NCBI GenBank assembly: GCA_029891345.1
Contig: CM057003.1
Span: 7,978,709-8,042,708, forward strand
Direction: 5' to 3'
Origin: Dryococelus australis
Lineage: Eukaryota; Arthropoda; Insecta; Phasmatodea; Phasmatidae
Length of the DNA: 64,000 nucleotides
In this document: piece after piece, positions 1-12,513 of the stretch
Numbering within the stretch: position 1 is the stretch's first letter
How the letters are laid out: every line of letters starts with the position of its first letter
Program-made: the position numbers and the translations under genes
Notes under the pieces: model-generated
What the model was told of the DNA's origin: nothing
The model's database searches: none
The model's input: the letters and a program-made list of their open reading frames with translations, nothing else

Positions 1-965
1 CTTCTTAAGAACTTCTGGTGTATCCAAGATGGCTACATTGGATTTTTAATTATCCTGTGCATATTTAGATAGTGTTAAAAATGCTGCGTTAGATATCCAT
101 TTTGTTCTTGCATTTGGCCTTGTATTCGCTACTTTAGCAGCTATAAAACATAGTTATATTTTTAATCATGCCGAGCTCATTAAGAGTAATTCACTGAAGA
201 CATTACAATTTTGGTTACCCTTGCTGCGTATTAATTTTAGTAACAGAAATTGCGATTGGTTGAGAATGTTGTGCGTAATATAATATTTAAATTCATTTTA
301 ATTATTTTGGGTAACATCTCGAGAGTTTTATGTAAGGAGGTAACAAATTTACGTTTGTTAAAAAAAAATATTGAATTTTGCTTTCCTGATTGTGATTTTT
401 ATCCGTGAATTAATTGTTGGTATTATCAAAACACTGTAAATGATCACTTAATATTTCATATTATGCAGATGTGAAATATACCCCATAATTATGGGATAAT
501 TGCAGTAACAAAAGAAAATGGAACTTAAAATTATATATATTATTGTTACTCAGACGATGAAACCACTGCAATGATAGTTGTTTGTTTTTATCCCTTCTAT
601 CCATAAACTAAATATTGTGGTATATGTAAAACTGTTTTATAAAACAATCATGTTACTGTCTCTCAGAATTAATATTTGATATATGCGCCCTAAATACGAC
701 AGTTCAGCGTTTCAAAGAAACGAGAATGGAAAACAAAAATATATATTTTTTAAATGTCATACTTACAGATTTTCTTCAAATATTACACATAATCAAAGCT
801 TAGGTAAGCTGGATTGCGTTATTCATATTCCAGAGAATGTGTTTTCAAATTCTAGTAAATGTTTATCATTTGTTTTTCAAGACGTTGTTAGACTTCTGCA
901 GTTCACGTTTATTCTTCATTTCATGTGTCGGAAATCTTATTATAGAGAGGTTGACGATATTCCAC
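1..965. other. AT-rich stretch without recognised gene
   Basis: No domain, repeat family or plausible exon is recognised here. The only longer open frame runs into the GA microsatellite and turns into an Arg-Glu repeat, so it is not treated as a gene. Confidence 0.6.
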
Positions 966-989
966 AATTGTACTTGAGGATTAAAGGGA

Positions 990-993
990 GGGG

Positions 994-1062
<69 letters not shown>
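990..1062. repeat. (GA)n microsatellite
   Basis: A pure GA dinucleotide run of about 60 bp follows a short G-rich lead-in. It creates artificial Arg-Glu and Ser-Leu repeat frames on the two strands. Confidence 0.97.
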
Positions 1063-1064
<2 letters not shown>

Positions 1065-1074
1065 AGCGGCATTT

Positions 1075-2228
1075 TTGCGGCTAAGGAACCTCCTTGGTTG
1101 CAGTACATATTGCTAGTTGCGTAACAAAAATATCGCTAGATAGTCGAAGCACACCGCATTGCATAAGCAGAAAAAAAAAGTAGACTCTCAATACCAGATA
1201 CGAAGCTCGAGAAAGCTTTTATCCAAGTGAATTAAACATCCTACGCAAACTGCAATTTATGCGACGGTGTAAACAGGACTATATAAACGAGGATATCAGC
1301 ACACACATATCTCGCCCCACTTGCAGCAAAATGGGAAAGTATCCTAAGTGGATGCCAAGTTCAGAATATTCTGAGGATATTATTCAGCACGGATGAAAGG
1401 AAATTGTTGCCTGCGAGCTACAGCAAACTAAATACCAGGTTAAATTAAGTTATGCTCTCGAAGAACGTGTAACACCTCGCGTACGTTTGTTTTTATTTCC
1501 AGACTGTTATCGCTCCTTTAGCTATAAATATTCGCAGAATAACTTTTCATTCTCTTAATGTCCTACATTTCGGCGCAGACCGAACATTACGTGGTCACTT
1601 GGTAGCATGCTAGACTCCCTTCTTGAGGTCAGTTCTGTCCCAGCCCACCTGCGCTGGTAGCAGGTTCTCTTCATCTGATCTCTCATCACTACCCCAGGAA
1701 AATATCGATGCCATTCCGTAACGTATCTCGCCGATTTGAAACACATCTGATATTAGAATTCTGATCTTACCTGCTCATGTTAATACTGAAAGTGTTGTGT
1801 AAATTACAAGACCCTCGACTAGGTCGGTAAATTTTTACTATCTAAGACGTGAAATATCCTACGATTATTGAAAATACATTGACTTGAACACATGCACATT
1901 TTCATTTGCATGATACGTAATAAACGAACACCTAAACAATAATGCAAAGGAAGGCACTCTGCTCAATTTTTACGACGCCCAAGAAGACAGAATCCAGACT
2001 ACATAAATGAGAACATTAAGACCAAGCAGACATATTGTTATGTTTTATCAAGATTTGTTGTCGGTAACTTTATATTTTTATATTTAACGTACATTTTATG
2101 GTTAGGCGTAACGCAGAGGTGAACACTATATTAAAATATTTCCATCATTAAATTGAAACCATAGTTAATCTGTTGCAATATAACACATACCACATTTTAC
2201 ATTATACTCAAACACATTTTATTTCGCC
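1075..2228. other. Intergenic DNA, nothing recognised
   Basis: Mixed-composition sequence. Reading both strands gives no protein family, RNA gene or repeat that matches another part of the window. Confidence 0.5.
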
Positions 2229-2244
2229 GGGGGGGGGGGGGGGG
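2229..2244. repeat. poly(G) run, 16 nt
   Basis: Uninterrupted G homopolymer in AT-rich DNA. It is one of about twelve long G or C runs in the window. Confidence 0.95.
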
Positions 2245-4802
2245 AGCTTGTTACTTTAACTACTCTGTATCTGCAATCATTAATATATTATATATTACGT
2301 TATGGCCACGTATCTAGCTATAGTGTGTCCATTCGACGACCCTGCTGTAGCTGCTTTACCAGTAGAGTTGCCGAATGCTAAATGCTATTGCGATCACGGC
2401 GGCTCGAACCCCGTCTGCTGGCACATCTTGTCCCGTCGTCTACTTGGTGAGGTAAGGCCCCGAGCTCGACGCGCTGCAGTCCTTATAAAAGAAGTGTGTT
2501 TAATAACTGTCGGATCTGTTGTCACAACTTCTGCGGCTTCGTGTCCTTGTTGCGTGGAGGCGCCTCGCTTTCGCGACCTATCTCTCTTTAGGGTTGTTCT
2601 GGCGGGTTCACGCAAGCGCCAAAACAAAGGCTTGCCCACGCCACAATAATATGTTGCATAAAAGAAGATACAACTATAGACATCGAAGTAATGAGACTAC
2701 TGGAATACTTAGCACGGAGAGAAAAATTGGAGAAAAATATATTGAAATAGTTCAAAGATGTGGGAACAATAGGTGGAGAAAGAACTCAAAAAAAAAAAAA
2801 AAAAACGAGAAAATAATGTTACGTGTCGTTGGTCTGTTGCTGAACTTAGCCCGCCCGGTGCGCGAGCAGAGAAGACAGAGTCGTTATGTGATAGCGGCAG
2901 AAGAACGGAGCAGCGTATGTTACACAGAGCGGGCCGACGAGATAACCTCTGTAGTGGCGCATTCTGCTCAATCTAGTCGCATTGTTTTCGGCCGATATCT
3001 GCAGAATTTTCTGGATTACTGACTCTCGTTCTCTCAGCGCAATTCGGGGTGTGTCGAACCTTCGAAATGGCCAGGGCTAGATTACAAATTTCGCAGCAGG
3101 CCTCCGGGCCGGCAATTGGAGTTGGAGCTGAGAATGAATGAGTGGCTGAGCTCCGAGCGATAGAAGAGCGAGTGGCATGACCAGCAGTGGAGAAGAGAAG
3201 TCGACGGCTGCGAGTGTCAATGTTCTGAAGGACATGGCTGGCCGGATGGACTATTTGACTAGATGCGTGAGTGAAGGATGATATAACTAATGGAAACAGA
3301 TACACTCAACCCGTGCGACTGTAACCAACAGAGAAAATTAAGAAGGACGTTAATTATAGTTGAAAGAGACATTAAATATTGCGCTTACTAATAAACACAA
3401 AGAGTAAAAGTGGAGACAGCTAATTAATGTTGTATATAATATCAGAGTAAATAAATTAGAAATATAATTTAGTTTCTTCTATTTATTGCTTTATTAATAC
3501 CTCCATATTTCACGAACTCAGATACGCCCATCAGGCTTCCTCGCGTTTAACATTATAAACCAAGTGGAAATGATATGTGGGGATAAAGATGTAAGTATCC
3601 ATCCTGAAATCTGTTACTAAACCTAAAGTGAAGAAGTTCTGCACAGATATGTTGCGTCCGACCGGACATACTGATAAAAGCGGAATGTAGACTCGCTATT
3701 ATATTCTGAGTTACGCGGAGAAACTGGACTCGTACCGTGACAAGTTTCGTTTCGACCGAAACCCATCACGGTTAACGAGAACTCGGGCTTGGAATATGGG
3801 TCTGTACACCACGATTTAGCGTTCGGAAAGAGGAATGTGCAAAGATTAGACGGGGGATCTGGAAACTGTGACTCTCGTAGTTTTGCCGCATTACGTTCTC
3901 GGTGATTTTTGATGTGAATACGTCTTTAAATATGCGATCATAGTGGGAGGAAATCCAGAAAATCCGATGATAAAATCGGGGGATACAGTTTGGCATTGCA
4001 GCTCCAAATCTATCGTCTTCATTCAAAATTCAATTACACTACTCGATTGCCAAAGGAACAGAGAATATTTTAAGTTGCTGTGAAGCATCGCGCGCGTTTT
4101 GGTAAGCCGGGGTGGAGGGGAGGGGAGGGGGGCTCAATTTTGAGTTAGTTTCGCCGCGTCTCATAACTTCCGCGTAGTATATAACGTTTGACTGGAAGCT
4201 ACGACGCTCGTTTTAGTTTTAATCGATAACTCTCGTCAAGATAAATCGATTACGCGTATAAAAACATTTGTGTGCGCGTGGTTATGGTGAAATTGTATGA
4301 GCTAATCTAAAAAATTAAGAAAACTTAACACAATTTCGCCTTATACTCGTGAAAAAGCCAAGTCAAAATACAGAAATCGTATACGCTTGGAAATAATATT
4401 TCAAAAGTAATCCAGTGGTACCCAGTAATCGAGTGAAGCGGTGCCGGGAACGTAAAAAAAATATATATATATGATGGCGTCCGAGCGCGTCAACGTAGAC
4501 GTATTCACGCAAAACAAACGGCCGTGTCCCCAACACAGCCGAACCAAATTCCTCAGTGTTCCTAGGCACGTGAGAAGAGAACGTTCTTTCTCTTTTGGAT
4601 TCGAACGTCAGGCCAGCCCTAGCTCGTGCTCTGTCGACATCTGCGTTGGAAAGCGCTGTAGATGAGGAGCGGGAAGGGGAAATAATAAAATGCCCCAACA
4701 TTTGCTTCGAGTGCCATGTGGAATTGTTGCGAGGACGGCGGATAGAAGGGAAAAAAATGGGCGGAACGAGATGGTACGTCGCTGGGAAATAACCTCTCCC
4801 CT
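2245..4802. other. Mixed GC-rich/AT-rich DNA, possible SINE trace near 2.4 kb
   Basis: The segment 2,390-3,250 is richer in GC and CpG than its surroundings. Near 2,395-2,410 the reverse strand reads GGGGTTCGAGCCGCC, which resembles a pol III B box, so an old tRNA-derived SINE is possible; no A box or tail was identified. An A17 run lies near 2,789. Short frames here carry no recognisable domain. Confidence 0.3.
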
Positions 4803-4815
4803 CCCCCCCCCCCCC
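4803..4815. repeat. poly(C) run, 13 nt
   Basis: Uninterrupted C homopolymer inside a C-rich stretch extending to about 4,915. Confidence 0.9.
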
Positions 4816-5095
4816 AACACCCAGAGGAATGTCATTTTACAAAGGACGCTCTAGTTTAGTCGAATTACAAGTCCACCTCCTCCCCTCCCCCTCTTCTTTT
4901 CTCTAATTTCCCCTGAAACCATTTTCTCCTCTCCTACCATGGAACCGCAGGCGTCACCAACGAAAAGGATAATTATTCCCCCAGTTGTTTCTGGTTTCGC
5001 CCTCCCTCGACTTGTGAATGGGAACTTGGCGGAATGATGAAGGGGTCACTAAGCCTGAAAGGGGTGAGGGTTCACGCGAGTTTTGCGTGGTCTCA

Positions 5096-5112
5096 CCCCC
5101 CCCCCCCCCCCC
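5096..5112. repeat. poly(C) run, 17 nt
   Basis: Uninterrupted C homopolymer immediately upstream of the 160-bp tandem array. Confidence 0.95.
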
Positions 5113-5129
5113 TACAACGCCTCTAGGGG

Positions 5130-5740
5130 GCGCTTCCGGAGGTTTGTAGCGGTGTTCAACACGCCGGCCTAACGAAAGGGACTGTGACGATCCCGCCAGT
5201 TAAGCTCCGCTGGTACAGTGTCGGGCGCAAAGTTTGAACACGTCTACCCACTACTCTGTACAAACGGCCCCAGCGAGCACTTCGCGCTCCAAATGAAGTT
5301 TCCTAGTTGTAGCGATGTTAAAAACACAGGCTTCAATAACGTTCGAGGCGGATCCACCGATTAAACGTCGCCGGTATAGTTCGGCGCGGAAAATTTTGAG
5401 CGTGTCTACACGCGAACTTGAACAAAATCTCCAATGACAATTTCATGCCTCAAGCGAGCTTGCCGGTTGGTAACAGTGTTCGCAATACCGCCGTAATGAG
5501 CATTGCTGACGCCCCTGGCAGTTACTTTCCGATTGTGCAGTACCGAGCGGAAATTTTGAGCACACCTGTTCACAAACACTTACAAACGGCCCCAGGGAGC
5601 GCTTTTGTGCTCCAAATTAGTTTCTGAAATTGTAGCGGTGTTAAAATTATCATCTTAAAGAACTTTCGACACGGCCCTTCCTCTCAAACTTCGCAGGTAT
5701 GGAGCCGAGCGGAAATTTTGAACGCATTGAAATACACTTC
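5130..5740. repeat. Old tandem array, ~160-bp unit, about four copies
   Basis: Two landmarks recur in the same order. The first is a block like GAGCGGAAATTTTGAGCAC, near 5,211, 5,371, 5,537 and 5,695. The second is a block like TTGTAGCGGTGTTAAAA, near 5,141, 5,306, 5,466 and 5,629. Spacing is about 158-166 bp. Copies are strongly diverged. The first and third also share ACAAACGGCCCCAG followed by GCTCCAAAT. No protein is recognised in it. It looks like a short, old satellite-type array. Confidence 0.8.
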
Positions 5741-6847
5741 GCTGGTACGCAGTTATCACAAGAAACCACTAAGTAAAGTCCGAACGTCCTATGTTATTTA
5801 TAAGCTGTATTTACGAATTCATTTGATACAAAATATCAAATAATAATTTAATTACTAGATGATTTCTACAACCGTTCTGGGTTTTAATAGTTAGCTGTTA
5901 GATTATTATGAATATTTAGATTGACAGCTGCACCATGTAACGAGGACAGAATATTTCCAACTATGTCTAGTGAAAAAAGTCATATAGTTTTCGATTAAGA
6001 AAGAATTTTAAAATGAATAAACAGGCCGAATGAACGGAAAATCATCTTTATATTGTTGAATTTTTATTAGTTTAGTACATGAATTAATTATATATTAACG
6101 ATGTATGTATATTTTTTGCGATATATTTTGTTTTTGGGAGAAGATTTGATTAAATAATATGATTTTTGAAGGTTACCATATTTAAGACCAGTCAGATGTT
6201 CCATAGTATTAGACGAAAGTAATATTTTCCTGTACAATATTTCACACTTATATCACTGAATACTTATATGAACGCCCAGCTACATACTGAGATTTTTCCA
6301 TGGTTCGGATCCACATTATTATAATGGAATTGTTGCAAAAATTTAATTTCAACCTTCTCTTTGGCAACTTCCAAACATTGTCATAAGTTAGTGTTATTGC
6401 GATACAGTGGATAATAATTGGATTATCTGTTTCTAATGACCTCGCTTTCGACGAGACATTAAGTCCAAATACCTACCTACCTACCTACCATAACTGGATA
6501 AGGTTTCTACGGAATATCTGCATCATCTCGTGGCGAGGAATCAAAACTCTCAACTCTCCGCTCATTTTGACGCTAACAACGGGATATTGCGTGTATTCAC
6601 AGCCGAATAAATAAGTACAGAAACGTGTTAACAGCTGTCTTTACTTTGCCTTAAGGCAGCCCGTGTTCACCTTGTTTCGAATGGAGCACCCTGTATTGAC
6701 GTGTTGAGTATTTGGCGCTAGCCACTCACTAGCTCAACATTGATGAAAGCCATAATCGCCCTGGTTTTTCATTTATCTTATGAGTGTCCTCAGGTGGGAT
6801 GTGAATTATTTGGTATTGACAACTGGCTGGTCGTTCCCCGAAGGTGT
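5741..6847. other. AT-rich DNA with a short (TACC)n run
   Basis: No gene is recognised. A TACC/CCTA tetranucleotide repeat of about 20 bp lies near 6,470-6,489. Confidence 0.5.
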
Positions 6848-7015
6848 AATCCATTCACGGTTACCTCACACTTTTCTAAAACTCTGCTAAAGTTCTTATT
6901 TCCAGGCTATTCCTCCGCCTCGTGCAAACGAAGCTTAACCAAGTATAAAAAATTACCCCAAGGCATAACGCACCGCATTCGTGCGCATTCAGTGTAATGC
7001 AATTTTGCATAAGAA
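6848..7015 (+). repeat. Dispersed repeat R3, copy 1
   Basis: A block with AACTCTGCTAAAGTTCTTAT, then CTCCGCCTCGTGCAAACGAA, then GCATTCGTGCGCATTCA. It recurs at 21,176-21,315 in the same orientation and at 29,118-29,292 in reverse. The family is not identified; ends are approximate. Confidence 0.7.
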
Positions 7016-7197
7016 CTATTTGTTATTAGGCATTACCAACACATATATCTCCTGACTGTTTTATTCAAATTAACAGTATTATAATTTATAGACTAAAAAT
7101 AAAATGCAAAATTTAATCAAAAATTATGTAATTCTATGTTAACAAAAGTATGAAACGCTTATACAGGAAAGACCCAAACAAAGTCATACATGGGGTT

Positions 7198-8026
7198 GCA
7201 ATGTAAACATTATGGGGAAATTACCTGACTATTGTAAGGTAATAGTCGCAAACTTGTGGGGGAAACATTGTTTTCCTTGCAGTTAAGGTAAAATTACCGC
7301 ACTCTGGAGTAAAATTCACGTACATGGTAGTGGGAAATCCCATACATGGATGGGAAAATTACCTTATGACGTGTAGATATCCTCGTCCATTTGTAACTAT
7401 TTCATAATTGCGTGTTGTATATTTCTTACCTTAAAGTCAATTTTTATTGTTTAGTCATACAAGCATTCCAACATGGTTCTTTATATGTAAATAATAATTA
7501 CCGCACTCTGGAGTAAAATTCATGTACATAGCAGTGGAAAATCCCATAAATGGTTGAGAAAATTGCCTTACGACTCGTGCATCTTTTCAGCATTGTCTCA
7601 ACAGCTTAGTGGAGGGACGGGTGGAAGAAACAGTCATTTAACACACTAATATTTACAGATTCTACCGCACTGTCGTCGTGGTGTAATGGATAGCGTATCG
7701 GCCTATCGTGATAGAGGGCCATGGTTTGCTCCTAACCACCATGTTTCGAGGATTATAGTGTTCAGGGTTCAGTTACTGAGTATATAAGTAATAAAAAAAT
7801 AAGCAATACTAATACGCTGGGGTATTTTCAAATACGATTTTATTATACAATGTAGTTAACTTTTTATTACTTGTATGAGATTTCCCCTCCCCCCCACTTT
7901 TATCAGGTATTTTTTCCGTTCCATTATGTTAATTTACTCAACATTTAAGAGGTAATTTTACCTTACGTGTAGAGGCAATTAGCTTCCCCTACATGGAAGG
8001 GAATTTTACTCAAAATTTTTACAGTG
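7198..8026 (+). mobile_element. MITE-like element with tRNA-like core, copy 1 (rearranged)
   Basis: Homologous to 12,514-13,172. The left end reads GCAATGTAAACATTATGGGG; the right end, reversed, reads CACTGTAAAAATTTTGAGTA, giving imperfect terminal inverted repeats. An internal block beginning CTCTGGAGTAAAATTCA occurs twice (7,300-7,370 and 7,505-7,585), separated by about 125 bp absent from the other copy, so this copy holds an internal duplication or is two overlapping elements. The core at 7,675-7,745 contains GGTGTAATGGATAGCG, a tRNA-like A-box region. No transposase is present. Confidence 0.75.
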
Positions 8027-8079
8027 CTTTTTCCAATGGTTTGATTCGAAAATTGTGAAGACACCTCATACAGACTATA

Positions 8080-8440
8080 TTTATTTTATCGCCGGGCAGT
8101 GTGGCAGCTCTGAACACTTGGCGACCGCCCAAGAGACAAATCTTCAACCCGATCTGGCGAGCTGGGCGTCTGGACCACCGTAGTCACCACACGTACAGAA
8201 GCTGCCTCCTCTCTGCTGCCTTTGCCGACGAGATTGCAAATTTGAACACACTCCCCCCCCCCCTCTTTTACACCCCGCGGTGGTTGGAGCTTGTCGCAGC
8301 TTCCCGAAACCTTTGCGTAATTAACAAGGTGAGTGGCCCCCCTGCGGTGGGCAAGACTAAAGGTGCGGGTTGTAAGGACGGGGGCACCCTGTAGAGGACC
8401 GCGCCGCGATCGGGGGGGGGGGGGGGCGACTCGATTACCT
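8080..8440 (+). other. GC-rich block with poly(C), poly(G) and a good splice-donor match
   Basis: GC- and CpG-rich compared with its flanks. A frame stays open from 8,101 and meets ACAAGGTGAGT near 8,326-8,336, a good match to a 5' splice site. C11 (8,253-8,263) and G15 (8,412-8,426) runs lie inside. It could be a first or non-coding exon or a CpG-rich promoter, but no protein domain is recognised and chance is plausible. Confidence 0.2.
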
Positions 8441-9385
8441 CGCTAATAGGCTTCGCACGCCGGTCCGCCTCTCTGCGTCTCCCCTCCCCCCTTCTACAAA
8501 CTCAAAACCACCCCCTTTTTCCTTGGATCCTGCAGGGATGCTGTGCGCTGAGGCGTAAGACATCGATCCGACGCCCCGAGAGGAGGGTCCTGCGCAAATT
8601 TCAAAACCTCCCCCTTTACAGCATCACCGACCCGCGCCGATTTCCCTTCCCTGCCCCCCTCCCTCTTCGGCGACATATCGTGGACGTACGACATGCAGTA
8701 AACATTCTGCATGTCGTGAAACTATATATTTATATACATATCTTAGAACAGTGGAGGATCTAGGAACCCAATAATGAAGGGGTTACTTGAGGGGAAGAGC
8801 CTAGCCATTTCCTCCTAACTACGTTCTTATCATTACGTTGTAGTCTGTACACGGTAAAACGAGCACTATTGAAAGTCCTCTGTAAGATCTATTTGTGAGG
8901 CACAATTTGTACTCTCCTTTAGGTGTAAAATTAACATTGCTATGGGCCTGATCACTTTATTTGTGCGTCGATCAAGTGAAAGTGCGAAATAATTAGAAAA
9001 GTAAATACTTTACATATCTGAAAATTATTCTTATATGCTTTAAAAAAAGAAAGCAAAATTAATCATACTAATTAATCTAGAACGGAAGATTTTTTGCACA
9101 ATAACGTTGATTTCGGAGGGCCGCTGTTGACAAACGGAAGGGAGGGAGGGGAAGCCAACCCTACCTCACTGATCCCCCATCCCTCCTCTTTGAACCCCCC
9201 CCCCCCCTCGTAAAAAGTGCCCACCCTCCTAAGTGGGTGGAGTTAGAGGGGCAAGGGGATTATGTTTTCCATTTAGAAGGCGCATTTTTCGACCGATTTT
9301 CTTCACATTTGGGGGAGGGTCGCCTTTCCGTAACCCGCCTCCCCCTCCCACTATTGGCAGTTCAGGCCGTCGTAGGCCTTGCGCC
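8441..9385. other. C-rich to AT-rich DNA, no gene recognised
   Basis: The stretch 8,460-8,690 is pyrimidine-rich. A C13 run lies at 9,195-9,207. Frames here are composition artefacts, with Pro/Arg or Gly/Arg runs. Confidence 0.5.
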
Positions 9386-9387
9386 TT

Positions 9388-9441
9388 AGGTCTTAAGACT
9401 TATGTCTTAAGTTTTAAGTCTTAAGTTTAAGTCTTAAGTCG
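9388..9441. repeat. Short tandem repeat of a TTAAGTC-type unit
   Basis: Five or more copies of a unit like GTCTTAAG with variable spacers. The unit contains the palindrome CTTAAG, so the tract can also fold back on itself. Confidence 0.85.
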
Positions 9442-9865
9442 TACTTTCGCTATAATTGCTACTGCATGTCGGGATGTGCGAGCGGGCACGTGCCGAAGTT
9501 CCCAGACGACATTGCACCATAAATACTAATTCGTACGGTTACCTGCTTCATCTTTGGTGGCTCAGGCCGCGGTTTCCGCGGGTCCGGCCCGTTGTACTTT
9601 TATAATCCACGAACGGTTTTTAACACTTTTAATTCTACTTAAAGATATGGAAACCTCTGTCTTCGCCAACTTGTAAGGCCGCATGTCATTTCATATTATC
9701 CAGTATAAAATGAAATTATAACGGAAGAACTCAAGCTTCCTGCGCCATCCCTTGTCTTAAAATAAGAATAATGATTTGCATTATTATACAGAGAGGAAAT
9801 ATAAATTCGGTGACGTGACTGAGTGTCAAAAGTTTACCCTGCGTGGGTCCATGGGCAAAAACAGA
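9442..9865. other. Intergenic DNA, nothing recognised
   Basis: No repeat match elsewhere in the window and no recognisable coding frame. Confidence 0.5.
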
Positions 9866-10107
9866 GAGGTGTCAGAGTGGAGTGGAGAGATTTGAGAGTC
9901 TGATAACATCGAGGTCTTGAGAGCCATTAAGGGATAAACGAGGTAAATGTGCAGCAGCGGCGGAATGCAAGGTCATGGGGAAACGAGAAATCCCCAACAA
10001 AAAACACGCCGACCACCGGCGCGATTCCCACGTTCGAAAATCCGGAGAGCGACCCCGCCGAGAATCGAACCCAGGTTCGCGAATATTCAGACCACTGCAC
10101 CACTCCC
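9866..10107 (-). mobile_element. tRNA-derived SINE, near full length
   Basis: On the reverse strand it begins with a tRNA-like head (GTGCAGTGGTCTGA as A-box region; GGGTTCGATTCTCGG as B box at 10,059-10,073). It continues through the family body (TTCTCGTTTCCCC) and ends with CTCAAGACCTCGATGTTA and a CTCTCCACTCCACTC tail. Other family members lie at 17.93, 22.33, 33.09, 35.77/36.27, 40.05 and 63.95 kb. It codes for no protein; the overlapping open frames are by-products. Confidence 0.85.
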
Positions 10108-10206
10108 CTCCCCCCTCCCCCCTTCCACTTCACCGTCTGACAGAGCAACAGGCGCCTTGCCTCGATGGCTGGTTTCATCTCCGTAAATCCCAGTCCTGCG
10201 CAGTCT

Positions 10207-10221
10207 CCCCCCCCCCCCCCC
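10207..10221. repeat. poly(C) run, 15 nt
   Basis: Uninterrupted C homopolymer in a C-rich stretch just beyond the SINE head. Confidence 0.92.
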
Positions 10222-12513
10222 TCTCCCCTTGATCATTCTGCGCGACGCCTTGGTGACGTCATTGGGGTCCGCATTCTTCGGAACCCACCGAGAAGTTTCG
10301 TGAATATTGAAGTATTACGAGTGACTGTTCCAGAAGCGCTGTTGTAGGTCCGAGAGCAACAGGTGTTTTGTGAGACTGTTCTGGCAATGCTCTTGATTGG
10401 CGGGGAGACTACATAAATAGTACGGAAAGCGGCCGATGTGGCATAGACAAAAAAAACATAACGTAAATTACCTCCCATTGAGAATTACCTATCTTAGTTA
10501 AATTATAATATGGCACTTCAGTGCAATCGACATAAGTTCTACAAATAATTATTAATAATTTCATCAGAAATAACAATATGGCGAAACCCATATCTAAAAG
10601 ATAGAACTCTCATCAGTAGTAATAAAAATGTAAGGTTTTTCCGTGACAAATTAAAAAAAAAAAAAATTCTGTCGAGTGGTTGGGGACAGTCAGTCAAAAT
10701 AGTTCGTCAGAGGGCGCGTGTTCGATTCCAGAATATGGCATGTTTACCATTTCAAATTTTTTCTGATTGACAGATTATACATTCAGATCTCCTCGAATAT
10801 ATTTGTTTTGGCATATTGCTATTGAGAAAAAATAAATTAGTATATTTTGCAAAATAAATTAAATTATGGTTTTAGTCGTTAATAGATTCTAGAAAGCTTT
10901 TTAAGAGACAAATTAAATCATACACTTTAATCGCAGTAGTGACATTTTTTGACGCGTGAGTTGCATTCTTTGGCAATAATTTGACAATGAGACAGGGAAA
11001 GTGATGTTTCATGCTCAAAGTGACCGTCCTATTTCCAGCTCTTAACTTTTCGTGATTTAAGTACAACTAACATTATGTTATTATATTTTGATTTCATTAG
11101 GATTGTTATTTGCTTTCCGCAAGCAGTGGTTCAAACGCGTATTGAGCGTGCTTTATCGCATATTCTTGATTGAACTTAAAGCTGGTGAGGAAATTAACAC
11201 AGCGTAAAGTAAAGCAATTAAAGAAAAATTTCGCTCTTTTGCTTTTCTGATCTCATGATTTGTGATATTATCTTTCTTCTAAATAGTTGGAAAGTTCATA
11301 GGATACTTTTATTATGCCATTCCGAAAGCAAAACTCTGTTTCATATTTAAGTTTGAAATTAGGAAATTATATGCAATTTTAGGCTAATGTAAATATGGCC
11401 ATGGATTTTGCGTACGACTGAATTATTTGTTTAGTAAACACACTCTAAGAAATTATTTGGAAATTTACCATACCACTGTACACGCTTAGTGAGAAAGCAG
11501 GAACGGTATTTTTTACCCCTATAAATTCGTCGTAGCGTTCCTAAATTTGCTCAGGAAACAGTCAAATATATAGGGAAGTTCCCATCTTTGTATATTAGCG
11601 ACCCTAAACATTCCTATATCTGCAGCTTGATGTGTGGCATTATTTCCACACAATTTATAGGTTAAAATCTTACATTATAGTTAAGGAAGTTTATCAGTAA
11701 ATGTTTTACAGTGAATTACTGGCTTGCCGTATGTTTAATAAAAACCAGTATTATAAAGGAGGAAAATGGAAAAAGAACAGTGTAGGTGGTTAGGAGTAAA
11801 AGACTATAACTATAAAAATCCCACTAAAAATACAAAAAACTGTCGTGATATACGAAGTAAAGAGTATGAAATAATAAAAGCGAATAAAATATATCACGAA
11901 ATTTATTTATTCACAAAAATTAAAATAAAAAAAAATGTTTATTTACATTTTTTTTTTTTTTTGGTAAAGTAAGAATTAATTATACAGTTCTCTTCAAGTT
12001 AATTGGGTTTTCAAATTGTTTTGTGAATATTAGCTTTATTGAACCACGCTTATCTTATGTTCATGTCCAAGTGCCAATGTGAAGGTATTACAGTGATTAG
12101 AGAAAGAGCTGGTCATTTTGTTATGATTTCCTTTGTGTACCATTCGATGGCATAGTGAAATGTGATGTCATGGAGCTACAGCAGGGTATACATGAGAAAC
12201 TGACATTTCCATCAGTCACTCTTAAGCAAACAGCTATTTTTCGCTCAGATTAAAAAAAAATTGAAAAGGAACACAGTAAAACAATTTCTTTAGAGCAAAG
12301 AAAACAATTTCTTTGGGGCTCTTTAGCTTGCGGTAAAGAAATATTGCTTAACAGTAAAGGAAAGTTTTAAAAATATATCTTTAGTGTTACAAGTTTTTTT
12401 CTTTAAAAATTTTTCTTTACCTTAATGCATCCAAGTTTTTTTGTTATCTATTCTGCAACATAAAGCTTGATTTACTAGAACTGCAATTATTTATAACTTA
12501 AAGATTAGTGCTA
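10222..12513. other. AT-rich DNA, one possible tRNA-derived fragment
   Basis: No gene is recognised. At 10,676-10,738 the text GTTCGATTCCAGAATA follows a possible A-box-like stretch, which may be an old SINE head. The open frame at 11,766-11,972 is low-complexity (Lys/Asn/Phe) and ends in a poly(T) tract, so it is not called a gene. Confidence 0.4.

Noticed and set aside
683-1108. Open frames on both strands ending in Arg-Glu or Ser-Leu repeats
   Set aside because: The repeats are the direct translation of the GA microsatellite; the rest has no coding signal.
9927-10478. Several overlapping open frames around 10 kb
   Set aside because: They are products of the reverse SINE and adjacent C-rich DNA, with Pro/Arg-rich artefact composition.
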